A stretch of 64,000 nucleotides of DNA, from positions 62,001-126,000 of the forward strand of contig JADKGC010000002.1 in assembly GCA_016717205.1 (NCBI GenBank), in the 5' to 3' direction. This DNA comes from Candidatus Flexifilum breve (GTDB lineage: Bacteria > Chloroflexota > Anaerolineae > Aggregatilineales > Phototrophicaceae). Below the pieces are notes generated by a model that worked only from the letters and a program-made list of their open reading frames with translations, made no database searches and was not told where the DNA came from. Position numbers and translations under genes: made by a program. Below are positions 50,232-59,184 of the stretch, in pieces (position 1 is the first letter of the stretch; every line of letters starts with the position of its first letter).

Positions 50232-53200
50232 TTATTGCACGTTAAACGTCACCTGATAGGGCTGCTGCACGTAGTTGCCGTCGAGACCGACGACCACCAA
50301 TTGCAGCGAATACTGCCCCGGCTGCAAGCGATCACCGGGGAACAGCTCAAGCTGACCGTTGACCACGCTGTTCGGGTGGACTTCGCCGAGCGTCACCCAA
50401 CTGCTGCCGAACTGCCCGCCGCTGAGTTCCAGCTTGTAATACGAGGCTTGATCGGCGCTGAACTGGGCCGTGCCGATGATCGGCACGCTGCCGCTGACCG
50501 TTTGACCGGGCGCGGGTGAACTGATAAAGGCCGTGAGCACGGTCGGGTTGCCTGCCGCATTGAGCAAATCGGGCGTACACGCGATAGTCGGCAGGAAGGC
50601 GATCCCCTGCGAGCGGGCGTACTGCTCGGCGCGAGCGGCATCGTCTGGGAACGGCGGCGGCGCGATGAACAACTGCTCGCGGGCGGCGGGCGCACTGCCT
50701 TGCAGTTCGACCGGCACCTGACAGTAGGCGGGCGCGGGCGGCGCGGCCTGCCCCGGCGCGACCTGGAACTGAATCAGGTTGGCGATGTCGGGCGGGAGCG
50801 GCGAGACGAGCACGCGGTAAATATCCGGCTCGACTTCGCGCAGCCACGGCCCCGCGGCAGGCGGCTGATCGCTGGGCGCTTGAGTCGCGGGCGGGTAATC
50901 CAATCCTTGACCGTTCCAGCGGGCGGCAGGCGTATCGAACATCCACTCATTGATGCGCTGACTGCAATCCAGCGCCGGGTCGGTCAGGCGCACGGAGCAC
51001 AGCGATTGCAGGTTGACCCCCGGCGGCTGATCGAGGCGGTCGGCTTGCAGTGCATTATCCACGCCGAACTCGTTGAGCAGCGCATTATCGTTGTAAATTG
51101 ACGTGATGACCTGATTCCAGATCGGCGCAGCTCCGGTCAGCCCGGTCGTGTTGATCATCGGTTCGCCGCGGGTATTGCCCACCCACACGCCGACGGCGGC
51201 GTTACGCGTGAAACCAACCGTCCAGTTATCGCGGAAGTTGTCGGTCGTCCCCGTCTTGACCGACGAGCCGATGCTCCCGGTATAGAGCGAGCTCTGCGCG
51301 CCCATCGCGGGCTGGCGGGCGGCTTCGTCGGCGAGGATATCGCTGATGATGTAGGCGATGCGCGGATCGAGCACCTGCGTGCCATAGCCTTCGCGGAACT
51401 GCGTCGCCGGGGTGACGTTGCCGCCCGCGCAGCCCTGTTCGTACTGGTAAATGATGTTGTCATCGCGGTCAATGATGCACAGGATCGACGTCGTCGGTAC
51501 GTACACGCCCCCATTGGCGAACACGCCGTAGGCGCGCGTCAGTTCCAGCAAAGTGATGTCACCACCGCCGAGCGTGAGCGAAATACCGTACTGGCTGGCA
51601 TCGCTGCCGAGGCTTTCTACGCCAAAGCGTGCCATGATTTCGAGCAGCGACGGCACGCCGACCGAGCGGAGCGTTTGCAGCGCCGGGATGTTGTAGCTGT
51701 TGGCGAGCGCGGCGCGCATGCGCACCGGGCCGTGGAACGTCCGGTCATAGTTGACGGGCTGGTAGTCGCCTTCGACGAACTGCGTATCCCAGATGATGTC
51801 GCCGGGCGTCATCATGCCCTGTTCCAGTGCGGAGGCATAGGTGAAGGGTTTCATGGTGCTGCCGGGCTGACGCGGCGAAATGGTGACGTTCACGCGCCCG
51901 TCGATGTTGTCGTTGTTGTAGTCGACGCTGCCGACCATCGCCATAATCTGCCCGGTGGTCGGCTGGATGGCGAGCACGGCGGCATTGCCCACGTTCTGAT
52001 TGACCAACCCGCTGATCTGGCTGCGGGCGGCCTGCTGCGCGAGATCGTTCAGTTCGAGGTCGACGGTGGTATACACGCGCAGACCACCGCGGGCGACTTC
52101 TTCCGGCGAATAGCCGAGCTGCCCCATCAAATCTTCGAGTTCCTGCCGCGCATACACGGTGAAGTGCGGCGCGCGCAGGGGCACGTCCTGCGGTTCGGCG
52201 AAGGTCAGCCCGGCGGCCAGTGTTTGATCGCGCAGGTCGTCGCTGATGTAGCCGACTTCGACCATACGATCCAGCACCACGCGCCAGCGATCCAGCACCG
52301 CGGCCTGCACTTCCGGGTCGGGATTGAGCGGATCGAGGTTGGCGGGCGCTTGGGGCAGCCCCGCGAGCAGCGCCGCCTCGCCAAGCGTCAACTCGCTGAC
52401 ATCCTTGCCGAAAATGACCTGTGACGCGGCTTGCGCGCCATAGGTGAGATTCCCGTAGTAGATCTCGTTCAGGTACATTTCGAGCACTTCCTGCTTGCTC
52501 ATCCGGCGCGAGAGCAGGAAGGCGAGCAGAATTTCTTCGACTTTGCGCTGCACGCTGCGCTCGGCGCGGTACTCGGCGTCGAACAGCACGTTGCGCACCA
52601 ACTGCTGCGTGATCGTACTGCCGCCCGTGCCTTGATCACCCACGCCGATATATTGCAGGAAAGCGCGGGTGGTCGCCTGCACCTCAAAGCCGGGATTCGA
52701 CCAGAACGAGTCGTCTTCAGTGGCGACGGTCGCGTTGATCAGGTCTTGCGGGAAATTGGAATAGGCGACATTCGTGCGCCGCCCCTCATTGAAGACTTCG
52801 TAGAGCAGCGCACCATCGCGATCATAATAGAATGTGCTCTGGAAGTTCCGGTAATCGTCGACCTGCTCGATCTGCGCGTTGAGTTGTTCTTCCAGGCGCG
52901 TGCCGAGCGTCGCCGTGAGCACAATGGTGAGCAGCGTCAAGCCGCCGCAGAAGGTCAGCACCACGCCCGCGAAGATCATCAGACAACCGGGCGAACAGCC
53001 GAGGAAGCCTTTGCGCTTACGTACCGGGTTGCGCGGCGGCAGACCGGCCTGCATGGCGGGCGGGTAGCCACCCTGTGGGTTGGTCGGCGCGGCGGGTGGC
53101 GGCACGGGGATCGTCGGCTGCTGCTGGGGCGACTGCGGTTGGGTGACGCGCTGCGGCTGCGGTCGCTGCTGCGCGGGACGGCGGCTTTCCCCCGGCACAT

Positions 53201-53567
53201 GGACCATCGTGTGCTCAAAGGGGACAATGTGCGGCATCGTCGCGCCTTCCCCGAACATATCCGGCGTATCGTCATCTTTCACGGGCGGCTCATCCTTCTT
53301 CACAAAATCGGGGTTGGGGTCAAAGCCCGCGCTCCCCGGCAGGGTCCTGGGATTTAGCCGCGCTTCCGGTTCGTCTTCCGGCAGCGGCAGAGTAGGTTTT
53401 TCGTGCAGGTCGACGGCGGGATCAAGGTCAGTCGTTTGGGCGCTGTGGATGTCCTCGTCGGGCGTGGACATCGTGTGGTCGCCCCCCTCCGACATCATGT
53501 AGTCGCCCGACAAATAACCTTGGTCGGGTTCATGCTCGTCTTCCGGCAGGCGTGGGGTATCGGGCAT
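50232..53567 (-). CDS. Class A penicillin-binding protein (glycosyltransferase/transpeptidase)
   Basis: A 1111-residue bifunctional peptidoglycan synthase. A long, disordered acidic cytosolic N-terminus (1-180, with Pro/Gln-rich 130-170) precedes the membrane helix (about 190-220). The glycosyltransferase-51 domain has Glu284 in ATEDDSFW and GGSTITQQLVRN (315-326). The transpeptidase has all three motifs: SxxK at 570-573 (PGSTMKPF), SYN at 624-626 and KTGT at 771-774. The C-terminal extracellular region (about 900-1111) includes Pro/Gln-rich linkers and Ig-like strands. It is the likely primary wall polymerase; a paralogue with lost transpeptidase motifs is at 17276. CGGAG is 6 nt before the ATG. 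Confidence 0.93.
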   Translation of the reverse strand: MPDTPRLPEDEHEPDQGYLSGDYMMSEGGDHTMSTPDEDIHSAQTTDLDPAVDLHEKPTLPLPEDEPEARLNPRTLPGSAGFDPNPDFVKKDEPPVKDDDTPDMFGEGATMPHIVPFEHTMVHVPGESRRPAQQRPQPQRVTQPQSPQQQPTIPVPPPAAPTNPQGGYPPAMQAGLPPRNPVRKRKGFLGCSPGCLMIFAGVVLTFCGGLTLLTIVLTATLGTRLEEQLNAQIEQVDDYRNFQSTFYYDRDGALLYEVFNEGRRTNVAYSNFPQDLINATVATEDDSFWSNPGFEVQATTRAFLQYIGVGDQGTGGSTITQQLVRNVLFDAEYRAERSVQRKVEEILLAFLLSRRMSKQEVLEMYLNEIYYGNLTYGAQAASQVIFGKDVSELTLGEAALLAGLPQAPANLDPLNPDPEVQAAVLDRWRVVLDRMVEVGYISDDLRDQTLAAGLTFAEPQDVPLRAPHFTVYARQELEDLMGQLGYSPEEVARGGLRVYTTVDLELNDLAQQAARSQISGLVNQNVGNAAVLAIQPTTGQIMAMVGSVDYNNDNIDGRVNVTISPRQPGSTMKPFTYASALEQGMMTPGDIIWDTQFVEGDYQPVNYDRTFHGPVRMRAALANSYNIPALQTLRSVGVPSLLEIMARFGVESLGSDASQYGISLTLGGGDITLLELTRAYGVFANGGVYVPTTSILCIIDRDDNIIYQYEQGCAGGNVTPATQFREGYGTQVLDPRIAYIISDILADEAARQPAMGAQSSLYTGSIGSSVKTGTTDNFRDNWTVGFTRNAAVGVWVGNTRGEPMINTTGLTGAAPIWNQVITSIYNDNALLNEFGVDNALQADRLDQPPGVNLQSLCSVRLTDPALDCSQRINEWMFDTPAARWNGQGLDYPPATQAPSDQPPAAGPWLREVEPDIYRVLVSPLPPDIANLIQFQVAPGQAAPPAPAYCQVPVELQGSAPAAREQLFIAPPPFPDDAARAEQYARSQGIAFLPTIACTPDLLNAAGNPTVLTAFISSPAPGQTVSGSVPIIGTAQFSADQASYYKLELSGGQFGSSWVTLGEVHPNSVVNGQLELFPGDRLQPGQYSLQLVVVGLDGNYVQQPYQVTFNVQ

Positions 53568-53821
53568 GCTGCGCTCCGTTACATCTCAGGAATTTACGCT
53601 CATTGTAGCAGAAAACGAGCATGCACCGGAGGGCGCGCCAGGTGACCATGGGGTGACAGCAGGGTAAGCGCAGAACGGTGGTTTTGTGGGGAAATTCGTA
53701 GTCTTTCGATCTTCTTCCCTCGATAGAATATAATCGTTTTATGAATGCGCGGTCGTCCAGCTCGACGTGGTCGCCCTCAGCGTTGCAAACTAGTGCTGTT
53801 CCTGATAGTTCGGGATTCTTT

Positions 53822-54418
53822 ATGTCAAACCATTCACAAGGACTGCGCAAGCAGATCGCCGCGGCCAATGCAGCTCCGGCCGAAGCTGTCGAAAAGATGA
53901 TCGCCGAAAGTCTGACGCAAGATGGCGAATTTCACTCCATACTCAATGGTGAAATGCTCGGTTTTGTGCTGCGCAAAGTGTTCTATACGCTGGTCGCGGA
54001 ACAGAAAGTCGCGCAGTTCGAACTGCCCATCGTCCATAACGTCTCGGAGATGAACGTCGCCATCGTCGGGCACGAAGCCCGCATCGCGGCGACCGTCCAT
54101 ATCCACCAGCCGATTATCGCCTTCATCAAGTTCCGCTATACCCTCGAAAATGACCCCAAAACCCCGAAGCTTCTACGCTTGAAAAACAACAAGCTTGACG
54201 TGGAAGAAGTCACCCGTGCCTTTGACGTGCCCGCGAAAGTCGCGCTCAAAGTGCTCGGCGTGGAGAAGATCGCGCGCAACGAGTTGAGCAATCCGAACGC
54301 GATCATCGCGCGGACGCTGCCGCCGCAGCTCCAACCGCACGGCTTCGGCGGGAAGATCGAGCGCGTCGAGTTGGAGTTCACCGCCGACGACAGCCTCGAA
54401 GTGCTGCTGGCCTGCTGA
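53822..54418 (+). CDS. Hypothetical protein, 198 aa
   Basis: A soluble protein I do not recognise. It runs SNHSQGLRKQIAAANAAP, a helical 40-residue segment, then GFVLRKVFYTLVAEQKVAQFELPIVHNVSEMNV, a strand-rich core (NVAIVGHEARIAATVHIHQPIIAFIKFRYTLEN) and a longer C-terminal part (KVALKVLGVEKIARNEL, GKIERVELEFTADDSLEVLL). The core looks like a lipid- or ligand-binding fold. The ATG at 53822 is chosen because the upstream frame from 53741 has no ribosome site and its residues look non-coding; this is uncertain. Confidence 0.5.
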   Translation: MSNHSQGLRKQIAAANAAPAEAVEKMIAESLTQDGEFHSILNGEMLGFVLRKVFYTLVAEQKVAQFELPIVHNVSEMNVAIVGHEARIAATVHIHQPIIAFIKFRYTLENDPKTPKLLRLKNNKLDVEEVTRAFDVPAKVALKVLGVEKIARNELSNPNAIIARTLPPQLQPHGFGGKIERVELEFTADDSLEVLLAC

Positions 54419-54856
54419 GACGGCGGCGCGCGCTCTGCATCGATCACAATCGCCCCTTAGTGTAGAGGGCAGATGTCCTCGTCTGCCCTCCAGTTTAGTA
54501 ATCGAGCCAGGGTAGGGACGCCCAACGGGGCGTCCGCCGGATTGTGGGCAGAGCGGACGCGCCGTTGCGCGTCCCTACACAATCTGTTCTCCCTCAAACC
54601 AGCGCCTCAACGGTTCCCGAAGCTAAAACTGTCCCATCCTCAACAAACAGGGAGAGGGAATAACACACTTTTGCTGCCTCCCCTGTGCGAATTGAGGGAT
54701 TGGAGCCAACCGTGTTCGCCGAACTGCCCCTCTCAGTTCCTGAGTAATTGCTGAACCTTCACACTCAATTACAATTCATCTGACGTTATAACCATTGATA
54801 TAATTCAGCTTTTCAGTACACTGATGCGAACAACTAAGACGAGGATAGGTAGAGTC
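54419..54856. repeat. Intergenic region of 438 bp with repeats
   Basis: No gene is seen. It contains the 67-bp element (54512-54578), GTCTGCCCTC motifs, a weak C-rich stretch near 54640-54735, and TATAATTC near 54794-54801 upstream of the glycosidase, which could be its -10 element. Confidence 0.5.
54512..54578 (-). repeat. 67-bp palindromic element, copy 2 (REP/MITE-like)
   Basis: Begins GTAGGGACGCCCAACG and ends TTGCGCGTCCCTAC. Its reverse complement matches 6658-6724 over its full length of 67 bp, with the first 25 bases identical. Confidence 0.8.
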
Positions 54857-56221
54857 GTGAAAAAGCTCATTCTCTGCGGGCTGCTGCTCGTACTGGCAAC
54901 CAGCGTATGGGCGCAGGCCACGCCCTATGAAGTCACGGGCGACCGCCGCATCAACGTGCGCACCGAGCCGAGCACCACCGCCTCCGTACTCACCCAGTTC
55001 GCCCCCGGCGACCGGGTCGAGGTGACGGGCGAAGTCGACGGCGACGCGGTAAACGGCAGTCCCCTCTGGTATGCGCTGAACATCAGTGGCGTGACCGGGT
55101 ATGTGCACAACTCACTGCTCCGTCCGGTCGAAAGCGTCGAAAGCACCGAAGTCGTCGCGGCGGTTGCCCGTCCCGCGACCGCGGTCGAACCGAATCGCGG
55201 CGTGCCCGCCAATCCCAACGCCGACACCCGCGCCCGCGCGGTGCTGCGCTACCTCAACGGCTTGACCGACCGCCCGGATAACCGGGTGCTTTCCGGGCAG
55301 TTTGGCGCGTATGGTGACGGCACCAGCGCGGTAACCGCCACCGAACAACTGCAGCTCATCTTTGAGGCGTCTGGGCAGTATCCCGCGCTGACCGGGATGG
55401 ATTATCAGCGCTGGGACATGCAGCATGCCAACAACTTCAGCGAGCCGAACGGCTTCCTCATCGACGCGTGGAACGCGGGCAGCCTAGTGAACATCAGCTG
55501 GCACGCCAACAACCCGTGGACCAATGGCGCCTCGACCGATTGGGAAGATACGCGCACCGAGGATCCGTGGGACACGTACCCGGTCAGCGAACTGCTCGAA
55601 GCGGGCAACCCGGCGGCGCGGCAGTGGCGCGCGATGCTCGCCAACATCGCCGACGGCCTGCAGGAGCTTGAAGATGCGAACGTCGTCGTGATCTGGCGTC
55701 CGCTGCACGAGATGAACGGCGGGTGGGCGTGGTGGCATCTTCAGGAACCCGACGACTTCATCGCCCTGTGGCGCGACATGTTCGACTATTTCACCTATGA
55801 CCGCGGGCTGGATAATCTGCTGTGGGCGTACACGCCCATGATGAAGGGGCATCCGGACGGACCGTCTCCTATCGTGTTTTACCCCGGCGCGGCCTACGTC
55901 GACCTTGTCGGGCTGGACAAATATATGGAGCTGGACGAAGACCCGCTCGACCTGAATGGCTACGGCGAATACGACGGCATCCTCACCCTCGATAAGCCCG
56001 TCGGCCTGTTCGAGTTTGGCCCGCTGCCCGCCTCTGGCGCGGGTTGGGACACATTCGAATATGATTACGCCAACCTGATCCGCGATATTCGCGAGCTATA
56101 CCCGGAAGTGGTGCTGTTTCAGGCGTGGGAATACGTCTGGCAGATTGGTCGCCATGCCAATGCCGCCGGGCTGATGCGCGACCCGTGGGTGATCACGCGC
56201 GGCGAACTGCCGAACTTCTAG
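54857..56221 (+). CDS. SH3-domain glycoside hydrolase family 26 protein (beta-mannanase-like)
   Basis: A 454-residue secreted enzyme. After a signal peptide (1-19, AWAQATPYE) a bacterial SH3 domain (20-95; RINVRTEPSTTASVLTQFAPGDRVEVTG... GYVHNSLL) probably binds cell wall. A GH26 (beta/alpha)8 barrel follows: VLSGQFGAYGDG, GMDYQRWDMQHANNF, VNISWHANNPWT, and the acid/base Glu in VIWRPLHEMNGGWAWWH. The nucleophile is probably the Glu in GLFEFGPLP. GH26 enzymes cleave beta-1,4-mannans or related glycans. GTG start at 54857 with an AGGATAGG-type site upstream gives a clean signal peptide; an ATG 11 codons upstream lacks one. Confidence 0.85.
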   Translation: MKKLILCGLLLVLATSVWAQATPYEVTGDRRINVRTEPSTTASVLTQFAPGDRVEVTGEVDGDAVNGSPLWYALNISGVTGYVHNSLLRPVESVESTEVVAAVARPATAVEPNRGVPANPNADTRARAVLRYLNGLTDRPDNRVLSGQFGAYGDGTSAVTATEQLQLIFEASGQYPALTGMDYQRWDMQHANNFSEPNGFLIDAWNAGSLVNISWHANNPWTNGASTDWEDTRTEDPWDTYPVSELLEAGNPAARQWRAMLANIADGLQELEDANVVVIWRPLHEMNGGWAWWHLQEPDDFIALWRDMFDYFTYDRGLDNLLWAYTPMMKGHPDGPSPIVFYPGAAYVDLVGLDKYMELDEDPLDLNGYGEYDGILTLDKPVGLFEFGPLPASGAGWDTFEYDYANLIRDIRELYPEVVLFQAWEYVWQIGRHANAAGLMRDPWVITRGELPNF

Positions 56222-56236
56222 AAGACAGAAAGATCT

Positions 56237-56350
56237 AACGCAAAGGCGCAAAGGCGGTAAGACGCAAAGTGTAAAACACGAACGCGATTCCTTGCGTTCC
56301 TACACCTTAAGAACCTTTTTTGCGCCTTTGCGCCTTAGCGTCTTTGCGTT
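56237..56350. repeat. AACGCAAAGGCGC-type inverted repeat element
   Basis: The left arm (56237-56269, AACGCAAAGGCGCAAAGGCG) and right arm (56320-56350, GCGCCTTTGCGCCTTAGCG...AACG complement) pair over about 30 bases. A GTAGGAACGC-like palindrome lies in the centre. It sits directly upstream of the CAP-LysM gene and carries no gene. Confidence 0.65.
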
Positions 56351-56393
56351 GAGTCTTTTTATTTTGCTCTCCGTGCGTGCTAAAATGGCGCGC

Positions 56394-57461
56394 ATGATGA
56401 GAAAAGCACTGCTTCTTGCCTTGATATTTCTGATCGCCGTGCCCCTGTACGCGCAGGATGGCGCGGGCGATCTGCTCAACCGGGTGAATGCGCTGCGGGC
56501 GTCGGTGGGTCGCGCGGGCTACAGCTTGAATGGCGCCCTCTCCGCGGCGGCACAGCAGCAAGCCCAGTGGATGATCGACACAGGCAGCGTCAGCCACACG
56601 CACCCGGACGGTTCCGGGCCGCGCACGCGCGCCCAAAATGCTGGATATCCCTCCAACGCGATCAGCGAAAACATCTACGCCGGGTCGAATGCCTCGGTCG
56701 ACAGCGCGTGGACCTTCTGGATCAATTCCGGCATCCACTACGCCGGGCTGGTCAACCCGGCCTATACCGAAGTCGGCATCGGCATCGCCGCCGGTGACTG
56801 GGGCCGCGCCTATGTCATGGTCTTCGGCAACCCCAATGGCTATGGCTATGCCGCCGCGGCTCCCGCGGTGTCGGCGGGGAGCGGCGGCGGGTCGGGCAGC
56901 AGTTCCGGCGGGGGTTCCGGCGCCGTCGCGCCGCCCTCGTTCGTCGTGGGGACGGACGAACGCGGCAATATTCAACATCAAGTGCAGCCCGGCGACACGC
57001 TCGGCGATATCGCGCTGATTTACGGCTACACGTGGGCGGACTTGCCGCGCATGATGGAGCTCAACGGCATGGCGGATGTGCGCGACCTCGAAGTCGGCTC
57101 GATCTTCTTGGTGCCGCCGCACGCCGGGACGTACACACCAACCGTCGATCCCAACACGCCGACGCCCGCGCCCACCGCCACCCCGCTTCCGCCAACGATC
57201 ACGCCGTTCTCGCTGCCCACGGCCACGCCGACCGCCATTCCTATGATCCCGACCGCGGGCCTGGACATCACGCCGCCCGTCGAAGTTGTGCAGGTGCTCG
57301 ACGCTCCCACACCGGAGATCGTGCAACCGCTGGCCGCCGCGCCCGCGCCCCAACCGCGCAATAACAACACCATGTGGCTGGTGATCGCGCTGGGCGTGCA
57401 GGTCGTGGTGCTGGTCGGCGCCGGAGCCGAGTTCTTACTGCGGAGGTCACGCCGCCGATGA
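56394..57461 (+). CDS. Secreted CAP-domain and LysM protein with C-terminal membrane helix
   Basis: A 355-residue surface protein. A signal peptide (1-20, LIAVPLYAQDG) is followed by a CAP/SCP domain (about 22-155) with LLNRVNALRASVGRAGYSLNGALSAAAQQQAQWM, the HTHPDGSGPRTRAQNAGY His-containing motif and SENIYAGSNASVDSAWTFWINSGIH. A Gly/Ser linker leads to a LysM-like domain (about 185-235; IQHQVQPGDTLGDIALIYGYTWADLPRMMELN), which binds peptidoglycan. A Thr/Pro linker and a membrane helix (about 325-348) ending in RRSRRR anchor it. The next gene overlaps its stop by four bases. Confidence 0.82.
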   Translation: MMRKALLLALIFLIAVPLYAQDGAGDLLNRVNALRASVGRAGYSLNGALSAAAQQQAQWMIDTGSVSHTHPDGSGPRTRAQNAGYPSNAISENIYAGSNASVDSAWTFWINSGIHYAGLVNPAYTEVGIGIAAGDWGRAYVMVFGNPNGYGYAAAAPAVSAGSGGGSGSSSGGGSGAVAPPSFVVGTDERGNIQHQVQPGDTLGDIALIYGYTWADLPRMMELNGMADVRDLEVGSIFLVPPHAGTYTPTVDPNTPTPAPTATPLPPTITPFSLPTATPTAIPMIPTAGLDITPPVEVVQVLDAPTPEIVQPLAAAPAPQPRNNNTMWLVIALGVQVVVLVGAGAEFLLRRSRRR

Positions 57462-57910
57462 TGACGATTCGCCGTTACGCGCGCGCGTTCTTGGGCGCGC
57501 TGAAACTTACGCTGCGCGGACAAACGATCCAGCCAGCCATCGATCCGCACCCTAACCTGACGGCGTGGTGGCAGTCGACTATCCGCTTGACGGATGCCGC
57601 GTTCGCCAGTGCTGACAACCATGGATTTCCAAAATCCGGACGTGAGACTTTAGTACTACGCATTGAGGGGCGTGACGTGTCCATGGAAACGATCCTTAAG
57701 ACGGTGCGTTTCCATGCGGATCAGGAGTTTCCGGTGCTGATGCGGCAGGGCGACAATTTCGGCTATTTGACCATGCAGGCGACCGTGATGAACGACCGTT
57801 TTCTCGTGGATAAGCTCGCCCACGCGGCAACGCTGCCGGACGAAATCAAGGCGGCGGTTGCAGCGATCACCGCCCACCTCGATCTACTCCCGCGCAAAGA
57901 CCATTTGTGA
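57458..57910 (+). CDS. Hypothetical protein, 150 aa
   Basis: A soluble protein that I do not recognise, starting in the CAP-LysM stop (ATGA overlap; a second ATG 3 nt inside). It begins with a basic, hydrophobic N-terminal segment (TIRRYARAFLGALKLTLRG) that could anchor it peripherally, then TAWWQSTIRLTDAAFASADNHGF, RIEGRDVSMETILKTVRFHADQEFPVLM and DRFLVDKLAHAATLPDEIKAAVAAITAHLDLLPR. The pattern has a helical bundle look. Coupling with the CAP-LysM protein suggests a shared envelope task, and nothing more specific can be said. Confidence 0.6.
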   Translation: MMTIRRYARAFLGALKLTLRGQTIQPAIDPHPNLTAWWQSTIRLTDAAFASADNHGFPKSGRETLVLRIEGRDVSMETILKTVRFHADQEFPVLMRQGDNFGYLTMQATVMNDRFLVDKLAHAATLPDEIKAAVAAITAHLDLLPRKDHL

Positions 57911-58027
57911 AATAGTTAGGAAAATTTGACAAATCCGAAAACATCTTAATGCTTCCCCAAAAGGATGTGTGCTAATCTAATGACATGCTGCATTTGCAGA
58001 TTATCATCCTTTATTGAGGAGCTTATC

Positions 58028-58174
58028 ATGCTGTATCAACCCCGTGAAGAAGGCCAAGGCCTCGTCGAATACGCGCTCATCCTGGTTCTCGTCGCTGTTG
58101 TCGTCATCGTGATCCTCGCCCTGCTCGGGCCGGCGATCGGCAACATCTTCTCGAACATCGTCAACACGCTCTAG
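58028..58174 (+). CDS. Flp family type IVb pilin
   Basis: A 48-residue prepilin. The leader ends with EEGQGLVEYALIL: a Gly followed by Glu and Tyr at +5/+6, the processing site for TadV/CpaA-type peptidase, and a single hydrophobic helix (LVEYALILVLVAVVVIVILALL) that assembles the fibre. GAGGAG precedes the ATG at 58028 by about 8 nt. No Tad secretion genes (cpaA, tadA, tadB) are adjacent, so the pilin must be exported by machinery elsewhere. A strong terminator follows. Confidence 0.88.
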   Translation: MLYQPREEGQGLVEYALILVLVAVVVIVILALLGPAIGNIFSNIVNTL

Positions 58175-58196
58175 TCAGCTCACTCAGCAGCTGAGG

Positions 58197-58229
58197 GCCG
58201 CCCGGTTAACCCCGGGCGGCTCTTTTTTT
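58197..58229 (+). terminator. Terminator of the Flp pilin gene
   Basis: GCCGCCCGG / CCGGGCGGC stem (TTAACC loop) followed by TCTTTTTTT. Confidence 0.92.
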
Positions 58230-58256
58230 GCCTGTTGACTGGTTGATACCCCAAAC

Positions 58257-58283
58257 AAAAAGGACGAGGTTGGCCTCGTCCTT
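58257..58283 (-). terminator. Terminator of the lytic transglycosylase gene
   Basis: AAAAAGGACGAGG / CCTCGTCCTT stem around TTGG; the A-run on the left becomes the U-run of the leftward transcript. Confidence 0.8.
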
Positions 58284-58305
58284 GCAAGCTTGCTGCGTTG
58301 ACAGG

Positions 58306-59055
58306 TTATTCGAGCCCGAGCGCGACCGAAGCGCGGTTGCACAGGTTGACGCCGCCCGAGGTGTACCACGTATTGAGCATTTCGCTCGACGACAGCCCCT
58401 GCTGCGCATCCGCATAGATGCCCGTACCGTAGATGTAGTAGCGCTGGGTCTCGTTCGCCCAGCTATCGAACGCTCGGCTGATCACCGACGGACCGCCGTT
58501 GTAGCAGGCCATCGCCAGCCCGGTGTCGCCGTTCGCGTAACCGAGACATTCGTTGAGGAAATTCGCGCCGCGCATGGCGTTAGTATCCGGGTCGAGCATG
58601 TCTTCGCCCGCGGAGAAGTGGAACGGCATCACCTGAAACAGCCCCTGCGCGCCCGCATGGCTGCTCACAGTGTCATAACCGCACGATTCAATTTGCATCA
58701 CTGTGGCCAGCAAGTTGGGATCAAGCCCATACTGCTGCGCCCAGCGTTGAATATCCGAACTCCAGTGCCGGACTTCTTTCGTAAACATCGGCGCGATCAC
58801 ATTCGCGCCCACGCCCGCTGGAGCCACATAGACTGTTTCGATCCCCGTGACGTGCGGCACAGCGCTCATCACTCGGTTGACAACACCAAACGTGGAGGCC
58901 AGTGCATTCGGCAGCAAAATCGCTAAGACGAACGCAATGATGATCCATCCCGGCAGGTAGCGCAGCCATCCGGCGCGCGACTGGGGCTTCGTTTTCGGCT
59001 TCTGCGGTGACTTTTTCACCGCTTTGTGCGCGTACGGTTTAGTCTGAACTGCCAT
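58306..59055 (-). CDS. Lytic transglycosylase, SLT domain
   Basis: A 249-residue membrane-anchored muramidase-like protein. A basic N-terminus (1-28) and one helix (about 34-54) place the domain outside. The SLT domain (about 95-245) has the catalytic Glu in VMQIESCGYDTVSSHAGAQGLFQVMP, with GLFQ and the MACYNGG signature of family 1 lytic transglycosylases. It cleaves the glycan to anhydromuropeptides, balancing the synthases at 17 and 50 kb. Two Cys could form a disulphide. It lies near the CAP-LysM protein and pilin, consistent with a wall-remodelling locus. Confidence 0.9.
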   Translation of the reverse strand: MAVQTKPYAHKAVKKSPQKPKTKPQSRAGWLRYLPGWIIIAFVLAILLPNALASTFGVVNRVMSAVPHVTGIETVYVAPAGVGANVIAPMFTKEVRHWSSDIQRWAQQYGLDPNLLATVMQIESCGYDTVSSHAGAQGLFQVMPFHFSAGEDMLDPDTNAMRGANFLNECLGYANGDTGLAMACYNGGPSVISRAFDSWANETQRYYIYGTGIYADAQQGLSSSEMLNTWYTSGGVNLCNRASVALGLE

Positions 59056-59184
59056 TCACCATCTCTGTTTATGGAACACTCTGATTCTACAACACGCACC
59101 CTGAACTTTTGCGTAAAAGATGTGTAAAACCCGCATAAGTAGGGGGTGATTCCTGTTCAATTATAGAACAAGTGTTCAATATTT

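Noticed and set aside
56292..56393. N-terminal extension of the CAP-LysM protein
   Set aside because: This stretch is the right arm of the AACGCAAAGGCGC repeat; the signal peptide starts at 56394.
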